Source: Caballeronia sp. M1242
Lineage (GTDB): Bacteria; Pseudomonadota; Gammaproteobacteria; Burkholderiales; Burkholderiaceae
Assembly: GCF_017220215.1 (NCBI RefSeq)
Contig: NZ_CP071129.1
Coordinates: 1,054,001-1,118,000, forward strand
DNA: 64,000 bases
Reading direction: 5' to 3'
The position numbers were made by a program, and so were the translations under genes. Position 1 is the stretch's first letter; every line of letters starts with the position of its first letter. Positions 28,155 to 39,311 of the stretch are shown here, one piece after another. The notes beneath the pieces were generated by a model. It searched no databases, was not told the origin of the DNA, and saw nothing but the letters and a program-made list of their open reading frames with translations.

Positions 28155-30324
28155 GGGGCACTCCTTCGGGCGGATCGGTTTCGGGCGTGGCGAACGGCGA
28201 CTCGGGATCGAGCAGCGCGGTGCGAATGAAATGCAGATGACTCGCGATGCGTTGCAACCGGTGCCGGTCCTCGCGCGGACGCTCCGACGCGGCGATGAGA
28301 CGCTGCACGTCCGCGATGGCGGTTTCCGCGCAGCGCAGCGCGGCATCGAAGCGCGCCGTGTTCGGGCGATCGAAGAGACGCGCGACGGCATCGAGCGTGG
28401 CGTCGATCGCGCGCCGCCACGGTTGAGCGGCCGCATGGTCCGGCGCGTCGGACAGCGCGGCGATTTCGCGCCGCAAGTCGATGACCGCGCGGCCGACCTC
28501 CAGCACCGCGAAGAGCCATTGCAGCGCCTCGCGTTGCAGCGCGGGCCGGCCGGCGGCGAGCGCATTGATCTGCGAGAGCACGTCGCGGGTGCGGCTTTCG
28601 AAGCGCGTCGCCACGTTCGTCAGGCGGCCGCGTCGCGCGAGCACGACTTCGCGACGCAGGTCGGCAAGCAACAGTCGCCGCAGCCACGGCGCATCGGTCG
28701 GCAGGATGATCGCGAACGCGACGGCCGAGACGATCATCGACAGCACGAGCGCGATGCCGTCGTTCATGAAGCCGGTCGGATCGTAGTGAACGACGTTGTC
28801 CGGCCCCGCAAGAAAGCAGAAGAAGATGCAATAGCCGATGCCCACGCCCGCCACCGCGCGCCGCGTGCTCAGGAACGTGCCGAGCAGCAGCGCGGGCACG
28901 AGCGCGACGCACATCAGCACGAAGCCGTCCATGTGCGGGAAGACGCCGAACACGACGATCATGCCGACGACCGCGGCGAGCGCCGTGCCGATGGCCATTT
29001 GCGCCGACATGAGCGTCGGGCGCGGCGAGGACGACGCGAGCGCGCAAACCGCCGCCGCGTTCAGCACCATCGTGCCGCCACTCGGCCACGCGGTCGCGAT
29101 CCAGAACGCGCTGAGCACGAACATCACGATGGCGCCGCGCACGCCGGAGATCGCGGCGGCAAGGAGGTTGGTCTTCGGCACGTAGCGCGCGGCCCAGCGC
29201 TCGCGTTCATGCGACGGCGAAGCCAGCGACGCGTACGTTTCGGCGTAGGCCAGCATGTCGTCGACGAAGCGGTAGAGCAGTTCGGTCGCGGTGTCGAACT
29301 CGAGCGGCGCGAACGCCGCGTCGCTCGCGATCGTCTCGCGCGCCGCGCGCACGCGCTTCGGCAGCGCGGCCTTGAACTCGCGCAATCGCGCGGCGGCGTG
29401 CGCGGCTTCGGCCGCATTGCGCACGGGCTGGCCGGCGTCGAGCAAGAGCGGCGGCACTTCGTGGATAAACGGCGTCAGCGCCGCGATGGTCGTCGCGGAC
29501 GCGCCGTCGCGCAGACGGTTCATCAACTGATGCAGCGCGTGAAAGCGCGTCGAGGCGATCATGAATTCGCTATTGAGGCGCGCGAGCCGCCCGCCGCGCC
29601 GCCGCGATTCCGGGTGTTCGAACACGGCGACACTGCGCGCCGCCTCGAAGCCGACGACATCCGCGACGAAGCCGAGATTCGCCCGCTCGATCTGCGCGCG
29701 CTCCATGTCGCCCGACATCGCGCGGCATACGTAATCAACGAATTGCACGAAGCGGCGGCGCACGGTAGCGCGAATCTGCTCGCCTGCGTGCTGCGGAAAA
29801 ACGAGCGCGCTGACCGTGCCCGCGCAGACGATGCCGAGCGTGACTTCGCCCACGCGCGTGAGCGCCGACAGGTACGCGCCGTCCGGATGCTGCGCGGCCG
29901 GAATGCCGATCAGCGCGGCCGTGTAGCCGGCGAGCACGAAGCCGTATGAGCGGAAATTGCGGTTGCGCGCCGCGCCCGCCGTGCAGATGCCGACCCACAG
30001 CGCCGTCGCCGACAGAAAGAGCACCGGCTGCTGCGCGAAGACGGCGATCAGCGCGAGCATCACGACGAGACCGACCATCGTGCCGCAGAAGCGATAGAAG
30101 CTCTTTGCGAGCACCATGCCGCTTTGCGGCTGCATCACGACGAAGACCGTGGTCATCGCGGTGCGCGGCTGCTGCATGTCGAGGCGCATCGCGATCCAGA
30201 GCGCGAGCAGGGCCGCGAGCACGGCCTTGAAGATGTAGATCCACGCGAGGCCGTCGGTGCGCGCCCAGTCGGCGAGCGCGTCCATCGCGGAAGGGCGCGC
30301 GGGTTTGGCAGTTAGAGACGACAT
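28144..30324 (-). CDS. FUSC family inner-membrane efflux protein (AaeB-like)
   Basis: A 726-residue inner-membrane protein with two blocks of about five or six helices (about 25-165 and 375-515), each followed by a soluble helical region; this is the FUSC / aromatic acid exporter layout. IYIFKAVLAALLALWIAMRL, MTTVFVVMQPQSGMVL and GIGYCIFFCFLAGPDN are typical. Related AaeB exports hydroxybenzoates, but the substrate here is unknown. The ATG at 30324 is chosen; the longer frame upstream is a shadow of the outer-membrane-factor gene. Confidence 0.9.
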   Translation of the reverse strand: MSSLTAKPARPSAMDALADWARTDGLAWIYIFKAVLAALLALWIAMRLDMQQPRTAMTTVFVVMQPQSGMVLAKSFYRFCGTMVGLVVMLALIAVFAQQPVLFLSATALWVGICTAGAARNRNFRSYGFVLAGYTAALIGIPAAQHPDGAYLSALTRVGEVTLGIVCAGTVSALVFPQHAGEQIRATVRRRFVQFVDYVCRAMSGDMERAQIERANLGFVADVVGFEAARSVAVFEHPESRRRGGRLARLNSEFMIASTRFHALHQLMNRLRDGASATTIAALTPFIHEVPPLLLDAGQPVRNAAEAAHAAARLREFKAALPKRVRAARETIASDAAFAPLEFDTATELLYRFVDDMLAYAETYASLASPSHERERWAARYVPKTNLLAAAISGVRGAIVMFVLSAFWIATAWPSGGTMVLNAAAVCALASSSPRPTLMSAQMAIGTALAAVVGMIVVFGVFPHMDGFVLMCVALVPALLLGTFLSTRRAVAGVGIGYCIFFCFLAGPDNVVHYDPTGFMNDGIALVLSMIVSAVAFAIILPTDAPWLRRLLLADLRREVVLARRGRLTNVATRFESRTRDVLSQINALAAGRPALQREALQWLFAVLEVGRAVIDLRREIAALSDAPDHAAAQPWRRAIDATLDAVARLFDRPNTARFDAALRCAETAIADVQRLIAASERPREDRHRLQRIASHLHFIRTALLDPESPFATPETDPPEGVPHAA

Positions 30325-30335
30325 GCGCGTTCCCT

Positions 30336-31865
30336 CTACTTCTCGCCGGCAATGCGAGCGAGCGGCCCGATATGCTTCGACGGCGCGAGCTTCGCCGCGT
30401 CCGGTCCGTTCGCGGGATCGTCGATGCCGCCGCCGAGCGCGGCCGTGAGCGTCGCGTAGGCAACAAGCCGTTGCGCCCGCACGCGCGCTTCGCCGTCCTC
30501 TGCGCGCAGCAGTTGCGACTGCGCGATCAGCACGTTGACGTAATCGGTCAGGCCGCGCCTGTAGCCTTCGTTGGCGAGGTCGTAGTTTTTGCGCGCGGCG
30601 GCGACCGAGCGGCCCGAGGTTTCGAGCTGCGTGTCGAGCGATTGCACGCGCACGACCTGATCGGCGATGTCCTTGAGCGCCGCGACGAGCGTCGCGTTGT
30701 AGTGATCGACCGCCTGGTCGTATTGCGCCGACGCCGCGCCGAGTTGCGCGCGCAGCCGTCCGCCTTCGAAGATCGGCAGCGAGAGCGCCGGGCCGAACGC
30801 GTAGCCGGTCGCCTGACTCGTCAGGAAGCTGAGCAGCGCGCCGCCCGCGAACATCTGCGTGAGCGACGCCGCCAGATTGATGTTCGGGTAGAACTGCGCC
30901 TTCGCGACGTCGATGCCGCGCGCCTGTGCCGCGACCATCCAGCGCGCCGCGACGATATCCGGCCGATGCCCGACGAGTTCCGCGGGCAACGACGAGGGCA
31001 GCGGCAACGGCGTCGCGAGCGACAGCGCCGGGCGCGTGAGCGCTTCGCCCGCGCCGGGACCTTCGCCCGCCAGCGCGGCCAGTTGATGCCGGGCGAGCTG
31101 GATCGCTTCCTTGTACAGATCGATCTGCCGTTCGTACTCGGGCAGCGGCGCTTCGGCCTGACTCACTTCGAGCTGCGTGCCGAGCCCGCCTTTCAGCCGC
31201 CGCCGCGCCAGTTCGGCAATGCGCGACTGCTGGTCGTACGTTTGCTGCGCGATGTCGAGCAGCGCGAAAGACTGCGAGAAGCCGACGTAGGCGCGCACGA
31301 CGTTCGTTTCGAGTTCCAGTTGCGCGGCCCGCGCATCGGCGGCCCGCACGTGAGCGACATCGAGCGCGCGCTCGGCGGCGTGCTCGTCGCGGCCCCATAG
31401 GTCGAGATCGTAGGAGAGAGTCAGACCGGCCGTGTTGTCCCAGGTCGTCGCGTCCGCGAAGGGCCCGGGCCCGTAGAACGCGTTGTCCGGCCATTTTTTG
31501 CGCGTGACGCTCATGTTGCCGTCCACATGCGGATACAACGCCGAGCGCGCGACGCCCGCCTGTTCGCGCGCCTCGCGCACGCGCGCCGCAGCCATCGCCA
31601 GTGTCGGATTGCCGGCCGTCGCGCGGGCGATCCATGCGTCGAGTTGCGGGTCGCGGTAGGCGCGCCACCATTGGGCGTCGGGCCAGGCGGCGTCGGCATC
31701 GGCGGCGCGCGTGGCCGCTTCGATTGCGTGGCCGGCATCGAGCGTCGAAGCGTCTTTCAGCGAGTCCTGCGGCGCGATGTGGCCCGTGCTTGCGCAGCCG
31801 GCCATCGTGAGTATTGTTGTTAGCAGCGCCGCGCAGCTTGCGCGTCTGAACCCCCGGCCTTGCAC
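30336..31865 (-). CDS. Outer membrane efflux lipoprotein (NodT/OprM-type)
   Basis: A 509-residue TolC-like outer-membrane factor. With a GTG start at 31865 it has a lipoprotein signal and lipobox LTMAGC with Cys24. The two repeated OEP halves follow, with WWRAYRDPQLDAWIARA, YDLDLWGRDEHAAE and RRLKGGLGTQLEVSQAEA as landmarks. A GAGGAG ribosome site precedes the GTG. A longer in-frame ATG at 31919 is unlikely because the best -10 sequence (31905-31910) would lie downstream of it. It is the first gene of the four-gene efflux operon. Confidence 0.9.
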   Translation of the reverse strand: MQGRGFRRASCAALLTTILTMAGCASTGHIAPQDSLKDASTLDAGHAIEAATRAADADAAWPDAQWWRAYRDPQLDAWIARATAGNPTLAMAAARVREAREQAGVARSALYPHVDGNMSVTRKKWPDNAFYGPGPFADATTWDNTAGLTLSYDLDLWGRDEHAAERALDVAHVRAADARAAQLELETNVVRAYVGFSQSFALLDIAQQTYDQQSRIAELARRRLKGGLGTQLEVSQAEAPLPEYERQIDLYKEAIQLARHQLAALAGEGPGAGEALTRPALSLATPLPLPSSLPAELVGHRPDIVAARWMVAAQARGIDVAKAQFYPNINLAASLTQMFAGGALLSFLTSQATGYAFGPALSLPIFEGGRLRAQLGAASAQYDQAVDHYNATLVAALKDIADQVVRVQSLDTQLETSGRSVAAARKNYDLANEGYRRGLTDYVNVLIAQSQLLRAEDGEARVRAQRLVAYATLTAALGGGIDDPANGPDAAKLAPSKHIGPLARIAGEK

Positions 31866-31904
31866 GTTCCGCTCCTCAATCGTAAAAAAATCGACCAAGC
31901 GGTG

Positions 31905-31910
31905 ATTATA
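31905..31910 (-). promoter_or_regulatory. Likely -10 element of the efflux operon
   Basis: TATAAT on the minus strand in the only AT-rich stretch between the divergent genes; no good -35 is seen, which would fit an activator-dependent (LysR) promoter. Confidence 0.45.
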
Positions 31911-32058
31911 TTTTTGCAACGATCCCCGAATAACCGGCGCTCACGCAAAGAATTCTTGCAGATCGTGAGAGAATGCGGACTTCTAGCGCATGCAACAATG
32001 CGAGGGCAGTCGCTCGAGTCTGACGAGACGACAGGACAGTTCAGGGTCGAAGAACGAT

Positions 32059-32997
32059 ATGGACACGCTCCAAAACATGCGCGTATTCGTGCGCGTGGTC
32101 GAGGCGGGCAGCTTCACCGCCGCCGCGCAACATCTGAATACGACGACCGCGTACGCGTCGCGGGCCGTGTCGGATCTGGAAGCGCATCTGCGCACGCGCC
32201 TTCTGAATCGCACGACGCGCCGCATTGCGTTGACCGAAGCGGGCGAGCGTTACCTGCAACGCTGCGAGCAGATTCTGGCGTATGTCGATCAGGCCGAAGC
32301 CGAGGCGAGCGACGCCCACGCGCGTCCGGCCGGCCGTCTGAAAGTGCATTCGATGACGAGCTTCGGCCAGCATTACGTCGTGCCGATGATCTCGCGCTAT
32401 CAGGAGCGGCATCCGTCAGTGCAGGTCGATCTGACGCTCGCGCAGCGCATGCCGGACCTGCTCGACGAAGGCTACGACGTGTCGCTCGTGCTCGCCTCCG
32501 AACTGCCGGACTCGGGCCTCGTTTCGGCGCGGCTCGGCACGGTGTTCAGCATCGCGTGCGCGTCGCCGGCGTATATCGAGAAGCACGGCGCGCCGCACAC
32601 CTTGGCCGATCTGGCGCACCACACCTGTCTGCATCTGATCACGCCGGTGTTTCCGCCCGGCCGATGGGTCTTCGACGGACCGAACGGGCAGGAAACCGTG
32701 ACGCTCGGGCCGTCCACGTTCACGGTGAATGTCGCTGAAGCGATGGTCGTCGCGATTCGGGAGAACATGGGAATCGGCGTGCTGCCGACGTCCTCCGCGC
32801 TGCCCGCGCTGCGCGCAGGGACGCTCGTGCGCGTGCTGCCGCAATACACGATGCAGGAGTTGCGGGTCTACGCGCTGTATCCATCGCGCCAGTATCTGGA
32901 CGCGAAAATCCGCACATGGGTCGAGTTCTTGCGCGAGGCGCTGCCGGCGACGCTCGCGGCCGACGAGGAGTCGCTCAAAGAGTTCGTCGCGACCTGA
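32059..32997 (+). CDS. LysR family transcriptional regulator
   Basis: A 312-residue LTTR. The winged HTH is residues 1-60, with MRVFVRVVEAGSFTAAAQHL and SRAVSDLEAHLRTRLLNRTT; the effector-binding domain follows from about 90 (GRLKVHSMTSFGQHYVVPM). The ATG at 32059 is the family start; the frame opens at 31990. It is divergent from the efflux operon across 193 bases, so it is the probable regulator of that pump, responding to an aromatic or related compound, by inference from gene order. Confidence 0.92.
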   Translation: MDTLQNMRVFVRVVEAGSFTAAAQHLNTTTAYASRAVSDLEAHLRTRLLNRTTRRIALTEAGERYLQRCEQILAYVDQAEAEASDAHARPAGRLKVHSMTSFGQHYVVPMISRYQERHPSVQVDLTLAQRMPDLLDEGYDVSLVLASELPDSGLVSARLGTVFSIACASPAYIEKHGAPHTLADLAHHTCLHLITPVFPPGRWVFDGPNGQETVTLGPSTFTVNVAEAMVVAIRENMGIGVLPTSSALPALRAGTLVRVLPQYTMQELRVYALYPSRQYLDAKIRTWVEFLREALPATLAADEESLKEFVAT

Positions 32998-33140
32998 TGC
33001 GCGCGTCCGAGTCTTTGGTTACCGAATAAAGCGCGGTGCAACACTTGCTTACTCCCGGTTCGTCCGCAGCTTGGTAACGTCTGAACTCGTCTGGACTGGT
33101 CTGGACTCCCCTCAACGCAACTTCTTCGGGAAAACGTCGA

Positions 33141-33305
33141 ATGAGTACGCCTTTGTTGTTCGCCCTTGCCGCGCTGCTGGTGTTGGTCGCCGTGCCTGCC
33201 TCGCGCGATCTCTTTCAGGCAATGCGCGCCCAGTCCGAGCGTGAGGCCAAGCGGCGCCTCGTGCCGGTGCGGATCGACGACGAGCGTGACCGCTATCGTC
33301 GCTAA
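33141..33305 (+). CDS. Small single-helix membrane protein, 54 residues
   Basis: This short frame begins ATG at 33141 with a GGGAA site. The protein has one hydrophobic helix (about residues 4-20, STPLLFALAALLVLVAVP), then a basic cytosolic tail with QSEREAKRRLVPVRIDDERDRYRR. Coding-like composition and a proper start support it. Its TAA stop overlaps the stop of the convergent SRAP gene by 3 bases. Function is unknown. It is probably an inner-membrane microprotein. Confidence 0.55.
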   Translation: MSTPLLFALAALLVLVAVPASRDLFQAMRAQSEREAKRRLVPVRIDDERDRYRR

Positions 33306-34009
33306 GCGGCTTCTAAGGGCTCGATGAGGCGCGGTTCGTCGTTGACCGTGCGATTGACGTCGCTCGTCACGCGATGCCAGACGAAGTGCGCGGCCGGCAC
33401 GCCATCGCTTTTCACGAGCGCGTGGAGATCGGCGGGCGTGGCCGTCGCGTCCAGCCAGCGCCGGCCTGCCGAGGGCGAGAAGACGAGCGGACGGCGGTCG
33501 TGCACATCGACGAGGCCTTCGTCTGCCTTCGACGTCACGATCACGAAGCCCGCGCCCGGCGTCGCGGCGTCTTCATCGCCCACGATGCTCGTGAGCGCCG
33601 CGAGAAACATCGGCTCGCCGTCCGCGCGGCGAATGTAATACGGCTGCTTGAACGGCTTGCCCGCGCGATCGCCCGGGCGGGGTTCCACGCGCCATTCGAA
33701 CCAGCCGTCCGCCGGCACGAGGATGCGCGCGTTGCGCCACAAGTCGCGGAAATACGCGCTCGTCGATGCCGTCTCGACGCGCGCGTTGATCGTCTGCGGC
33801 AGCTTCTTTTCTCGGGCCCACGGCGGGCAGTAGCCCCAATGCACCGCGCGGATGGTCTCATCGGGATAGACCGCGAGCGGATGCGTGCCGGGCGACAGGT
33901 TATAGCCGGGGCGGCGGTCGGCGGCATCCACGAGTACGAACGGGTTCTTCAGATGCAGGCGCTCGGCATAGTGCATCGGCAGTCGGTACTGGCTGATTCG
34001 GCCGCACAT
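33302..34009 (-). CDS. yedK: SOS response-associated peptidase (SRAP/YedK family)
   Basis: A 235-residue protein. After removal of Met1, Cys2 (MCGRISQY) forms the thiazolidine cross-link to abasic sites in single-stranded DNA, as known for YedK/HMCES. INARVETAST holds the conserved Asn/Glu, LVPADGWFEW the central strand, and WHRVTSDVNR replaces the common HPVSxxVN. ALTSIVGDEDAA and FVIVTSKADEGLVDVHDR fit the family. It protects DNA at abasic lesions. No LexA box was seen upstream. Confidence 0.9.
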   Translation of the reverse strand: MCGRISQYRLPMHYAERLHLKNPFVLVDAADRRPGYNLSPGTHPLAVYPDETIRAVHWGYCPPWAREKKLPQTINARVETASTSAYFRDLWRNARILVPADGWFEWRVEPRPGDRAGKPFKQPYYIRRADGEPMFLAALTSIVGDEDAATPGAGFVIVTSKADEGLVDVHDRRPLVFSPSAGRRWLDATATPADLHALVKSDGVPAAHFVWHRVTSDVNRTVNDEPRLIEPLEAA

Positions 34010-34029
34010 GGCGTTCCTCCACTTCGGCG

Positions 34030-34833
34030 TCAGATTTCGACGACCTTGTCCCAGGCGAATTCCGGGTTCTCCCAGCGCTGCGTGCGCCTGTCGAAGTAGC
34101 CGCGCGGATTGCACACGACGCGCGTGCCGTTCACGGTGTAGTCGAACGCCGTATGCGTGTGGCCGTGAATCCAGAGCGCGGCCGGCTCGCGGGCGAGTGC
34201 CGGCAAGTGATTGATGAAGCCCGCCGACACGATATCCTCTGCATAACGCGGCGCGAGGCTTTCGCGCAGCGGCGCGTGGTGCGTGACCACGATGGTCTGC
34301 CCCGCGAACGGCTTCGCCAGCTCGCTTTCGAGCCACGCGCGCGCCTGCACGTGCAGCGCGAGCGAATCGTCCGGCGTGAAGGCGCGCGGCTCGCCGTCCG
34401 GTTCGGGCCAGGCGAGCTGAATCAATCCGCGATAGTCCAGCATCACCTTCGCGCACGCTTCCTTGGCTTTCTCGATTTCGTCCGCGGCCGATCCGAACAA
34501 GGCGAAGTCGGTCCAGAGCGTCGTGCCGAGCACGCGCCAGGCGCCTTTGCGGTCGACGAGCGCGGCGTTGTTCAGATAGTGCACGTTGTCGACGCTGCGC
34601 GCGGCGTCGTGCATCGCGGCTTCCATCGCGCCGAATTCGCCGTCGTAATACTCGTGATTGCCGGGCACATAGACGATGGGCACGCCGCTGTCGAAGTTCT
34701 CCGCTGCCCAGCGCAAGCCTTCCGCGTGGTTGTGAATGTCGCCCGCGAGCACGACGAGATCGGCGTCAGCATAGGGAATGGCGAGCGGCTCGTCGCATTC
34801 CAGATGCAGGTCCGACAGCACACGAATCTTCAT
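34030..34833 (-). CDS. Metallophosphoesterase
   Basis: A 267-residue calcineurin-like phosphoesterase. All metal-ligand motifs are visible: DLH at 8-10, GDIHN at about 31-35, GNHEYY at about 59-64, the His of VVTHHAPLRE and GHTHTAFD. It hydrolyses phosphoester or phosphodiester bonds; the substrate is unknown. Its ATG overlaps the stop of the upstream FAD-oxidase gene by 4 bases. The downstream SRAP gene follows by 20 bases, so the three may form one unit. Confidence 0.88.
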   Translation of the reverse strand: MKIRVLSDLHLECDEPLAIPYADADLVVLAGDIHNHAEGLRWAAENFDSGVPIVYVPGNHEYYDGEFGAMEAAMHDAARSVDNVHYLNNAALVDRKGAWRVLGTTLWTDFALFGSAADEIEKAKEACAKVMLDYRGLIQLAWPEPDGEPRAFTPDDSLALHVQARAWLESELAKPFAGQTIVVTHHAPLRESLAPRYAEDIVSAGFINHLPALAREPAALWIHGHTHTAFDYTVNGTRVVCNPRGYFDRRTQRWENPEFAWDKVVEI

Positions 34834-36287
34834 GCGGTCTTCTCCTTGCCGGCTTCGGCATTCCAGCGCACGACCTTGCCGGGGTTCATCAGATTCTCGG
34901 GGTCGAGCGCGGCCTTGATGGTTTGCATCAGCCGCACTTCGACCGGCGATTTCAGGCGCATGGCTTCGTCGACCTTCAGTTGCCCGAGCCCGTGCTCCGC
35001 GCTGACGCTTCCACGATGCTTGTGCACCTGCTCATACACGAGCGCGTTGATCGGCGTCTGAAACTCGACGAGAAACGCCTTCTGATCGACGCCTTCCGGC
35101 GCCTGAACGTTGTAGTGCAGGTTGCCGTCGCCCAGATGCCCGAACGTGACCATGCGCGCGCCCGGCACGGCTTTCGCGATGATCGCATCCGTTTCGTCGA
35201 TGAAGCGGCCGATGCTCGAAATGGGCACGGCGATGTCGTGCTTGATGTTGAGCCCTTCCTGCGCCTGCGCGAGCGGAATGTGCTCGCGCAAGTCCCAGAA
35301 CGCCTGCGACTGCGCGAGGTTCTCGGCCACCACCGCGTCTTCGACGATGCCTTCTTCGATGGCTTGCTCCATCAGGCGTTCGAAGAGCGCGCGGGCGTGT
35401 TCGTCGCTTTCGCTATCGGACAACTCCAGGAGCACGGTCTGCCCGTGCGGCTCGCCGAACGGGTAGCGCAGTTGCGGGAAGTGGCGTCCGACGAGGCGCA
35501 TCGAGAAGTCGGACATCAGTTCGAAGCCGGTCAAGAGCGGGCCGGCGTGCTGCTGCGCCATCGCGAGAAAGTCGAGCGCGGCATGCGGCGACGCCAGCCC
35601 GGCTAGCGCCGTGACCTTGGCGACCGGCGCGGGATGCAGCTTCATCACGGCCGCCGTGATGATGCCGAGCGTGCCTTCCGCGCCGATGAAGAGATCGCGC
35701 AGATCGTAGCCGGTGTTGTCCTTGCGCAGTCCGCGCAGGCCGTCCCAGATTTCGCCTTGCGGCGTCACCACTTCCAGACCGAGGCACAGCTCGCGCGTGT
35801 TGCCGTAGCGCAGCACGCCGGTGCCGCCCGCGTTCGTCGAGAGATTGCCGCCGATCGTGCAACTGCCTTCGGCCGCGAGACTCAACGGGAAGAGACGCTG
35901 CGCGCTCTCGGCGCGCGCCTGAATCTCGGCGAGCACGACGCCCGCTTCCACGGTGATCGTATTGTTATGCGGGTCCACGCCGCGAATGCGGTTCAGCCGC
36001 TTCAGGCTGATGATGGCTTGCTCGCCGCTCGCGTCCGGCGTCGCGCCGCCCGCGAGTCCCGTGTTGCCGCCTTGCGGCACGATCGCCACGCGATGCTCAC
36101 GCGCGAGCCGCACGATGCCGGCGACCTGTTCGGTGCCGGCGGGCAGCAGCACGGCGCAGGCGTTGCCGCGATAGCGCTTGCGCCAGTCCACGCGATACGG
36201 CTCCGTGTCGTGGTCATCGGTTAGGACGTGCGACGCGCCGAGCAGTTGAACGCAGGCGTCGATGAAAGTTGCGGCAGAAGCGGTCAT
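34830..36287 (-). CDS. FAD-binding oxidoreductase (D-lactate/2-hydroxyacid dehydrogenase type)
   Basis: A 485-residue flavoprotein of the GlcD/DLD group. The PCMH-type FAD domain is residues about 40-220, with IVPQGGNTGLAGGATPD and the LYGSCT-like SCTIGGNLSTNAGGTGVLRYGNTR. The C-terminal FAD-oxidase domain ends with HKHRGSVSAEHGLGQLK, which carries the catalytic His. Such enzymes oxidise D-lactate, glycolate or D-2-hydroxyglutarate. The substrate cannot be told, and GlcE/GlcF partners are absent. Confidence 0.85.
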   Translation of the reverse strand: MTASAATFIDACVQLLGASHVLTDDHDTEPYRVDWRKRYRGNACAVLLPAGTEQVAGIVRLAREHRVAIVPQGGNTGLAGGATPDASGEQAIISLKRLNRIRGVDPHNNTITVEAGVVLAEIQARAESAQRLFPLSLAAEGSCTIGGNLSTNAGGTGVLRYGNTRELCLGLEVVTPQGEIWDGLRGLRKDNTGYDLRDLFIGAEGTLGIITAAVMKLHPAPVAKVTALAGLASPHAALDFLAMAQQHAGPLLTGFELMSDFSMRLVGRHFPQLRYPFGEPHGQTVLLELSDSESDEHARALFERLMEQAIEEGIVEDAVVAENLAQSQAFWDLREHIPLAQAQEGLNIKHDIAVPISSIGRFIDETDAIIAKAVPGARMVTFGHLGDGNLHYNVQAPEGVDQKAFLVEFQTPINALVYEQVHKHRGSVSAEHGLGQLKVDEAMRLKSPVEVRLMQTIKAALDPENLMNPGKVVRWNAEAGKEKTA

Positions 36288-36445
36288 GGGCGAAGGGAAG
36301 TGCTGAGATTAAGCGACAGTATCGCGCAGGCGGGCGATCCGCGAAGCATCGGCCGAATGGCATAGGCACGCGCGACGGATGCGCTTTCGGCCGTATTTCG
36401 TGCTACAAAGCTTCTCAGCGCAAGCACGAAGCGGCACGACAGCGG

Positions 36446-36838
36446 TCATCCGTGGCGTTTCCTCGCACGCGCGGCGCGCTTGAAGGGCGCGACATAGGCG
36501 ATCGCGCAGACGAAGAATGCGAGCGCAAGCAGCGCTTCGAGCCACGCGAGCCGCGCCGACAAGCCTGCTTCGCTCATGCCGCGCACGATGCCTTCGGCGA
36601 GATACAGCAGCACGAGCATGCACGACCATTGCATCGTGTAGACGTTGCGTTTCGCGACGCCCGGCAGCGCGCACGCGAGCGGCAGCGCCTTCAACGCGAG
36701 CACCCACGCGCCGGGGCGCAGCGGGGCGAGCCACAACTCCCAGAGCAGCGTGAGCGCGATGAGCGCGGCGAGGCTCGCGGTGGCGCCGAGCGCGAACGCG
36801 CCGTGGTTTCGGGTTTCGTCGACGGAAGGCGCGCGCAT
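36446..36838 (-). CDS. DUF2069 membrane protein
   Basis: A 130-residue protein with about four hydrophobic helices (residues about 17-34, 44-60, 67-84, 98-117). WELWLAPLRPGAWVLALKALPL and MQWSCMLVLLYLAEGIVRG match DUF2069. The ATG at 36838 is preferred over 36892. It starts 7 bases after the wrbA stop; in many proteobacteria a DUF2069 gene follows wrbA in just this way. Function is unknown. Confidence 0.85.
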   Translation of the reverse strand: MRAPSVDETRNHGAFALGATASLAALIALTLLWELWLAPLRPGAWVLALKALPLACALPGVAKRNVYTMQWSCMLVLLYLAEGIVRGMSEAGLSARLAWLEALLALAFFVCAIAYVAPFKRAARARKRHG

Positions 36839-36845
36839 GGCCGGC

Positions 36846-38887
<2,042 letters not shown>

Positions 38888-38893
38888 CGCGGC

Positions 38894-39214
38894 TCAAAGC
38901 GAAATTCGACCGATGCAGATGTCCTTGAACATGACCCAGTCGCCCATCAGGCTGTAGAGCGGATGGCGAAAGGTGGCCGGGCGGTTCTTCTCGAAGAAGA
39001 AGTGACCGATCCACGCGAAGCCGTAACCGCAGGCGACGGCGGCCGGAAGCCAGAGCCAGTCGCCGGTGGCGAGCGCCATCGCCAGGCACCCGATCACGCC
39101 CAGCGAGCCGATGAAATGCAGCCTGCGCGAGATCAGGTTGCGGTGCTCTTCGAGGTAATACGGATAGAACTCGGCGAAGCTCGCGAAGTGCTCCCCGTGT
39201 GCCGTGTGCGCCAT
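38894..39214 (-). CDS. Mpo1-like protein (DUF962)
   Basis: A 106-residue membrane protein with SFAEFYPYYLEEHRN, RRLHFIGSLGVIGCL and AWIGHFFFEKNRPATFRHPLYSLMGDWVMF (in two parts), the DUF962 landmarks. The conserved histidines are metal ligands in yeast Mpo1, an Fe(II) dioxygenase acting in alpha-oxidation of 2-hydroxy fatty acids. The bacterial role is not known. It converges on the YihY gene, with 6 bases between stops. Confidence 0.88.
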   Translation of the reverse strand: MAHTAHGEHFASFAEFYPYYLEEHRNLISRRLHFIGSLGVIGCLAMALATGDWLWLPAAVACGYGFAWIGHFFFEKNRPATFRHPLYSLMGDWVMFKDICIGRISL

Positions 39215-39311
39215 GATGGCCTCCGTGTCGACGAGCCGCTACCGAGCGGGTATCCGATTCATCAGCAAGATTCATTCTGCGACCGGCGGCCCCGAGCGCG
39301 CAAGCCGCGCC

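Noticed and set aside
28144..31671. A single 1175-residue protein joining the FUSC protein to an upstream region
   Set aside because: The upstream 449 residues are Arg/Ala-rich shadow sequence opposite frame of the outer-membrane-factor gene; the FUSC protein starts properly at 30324.
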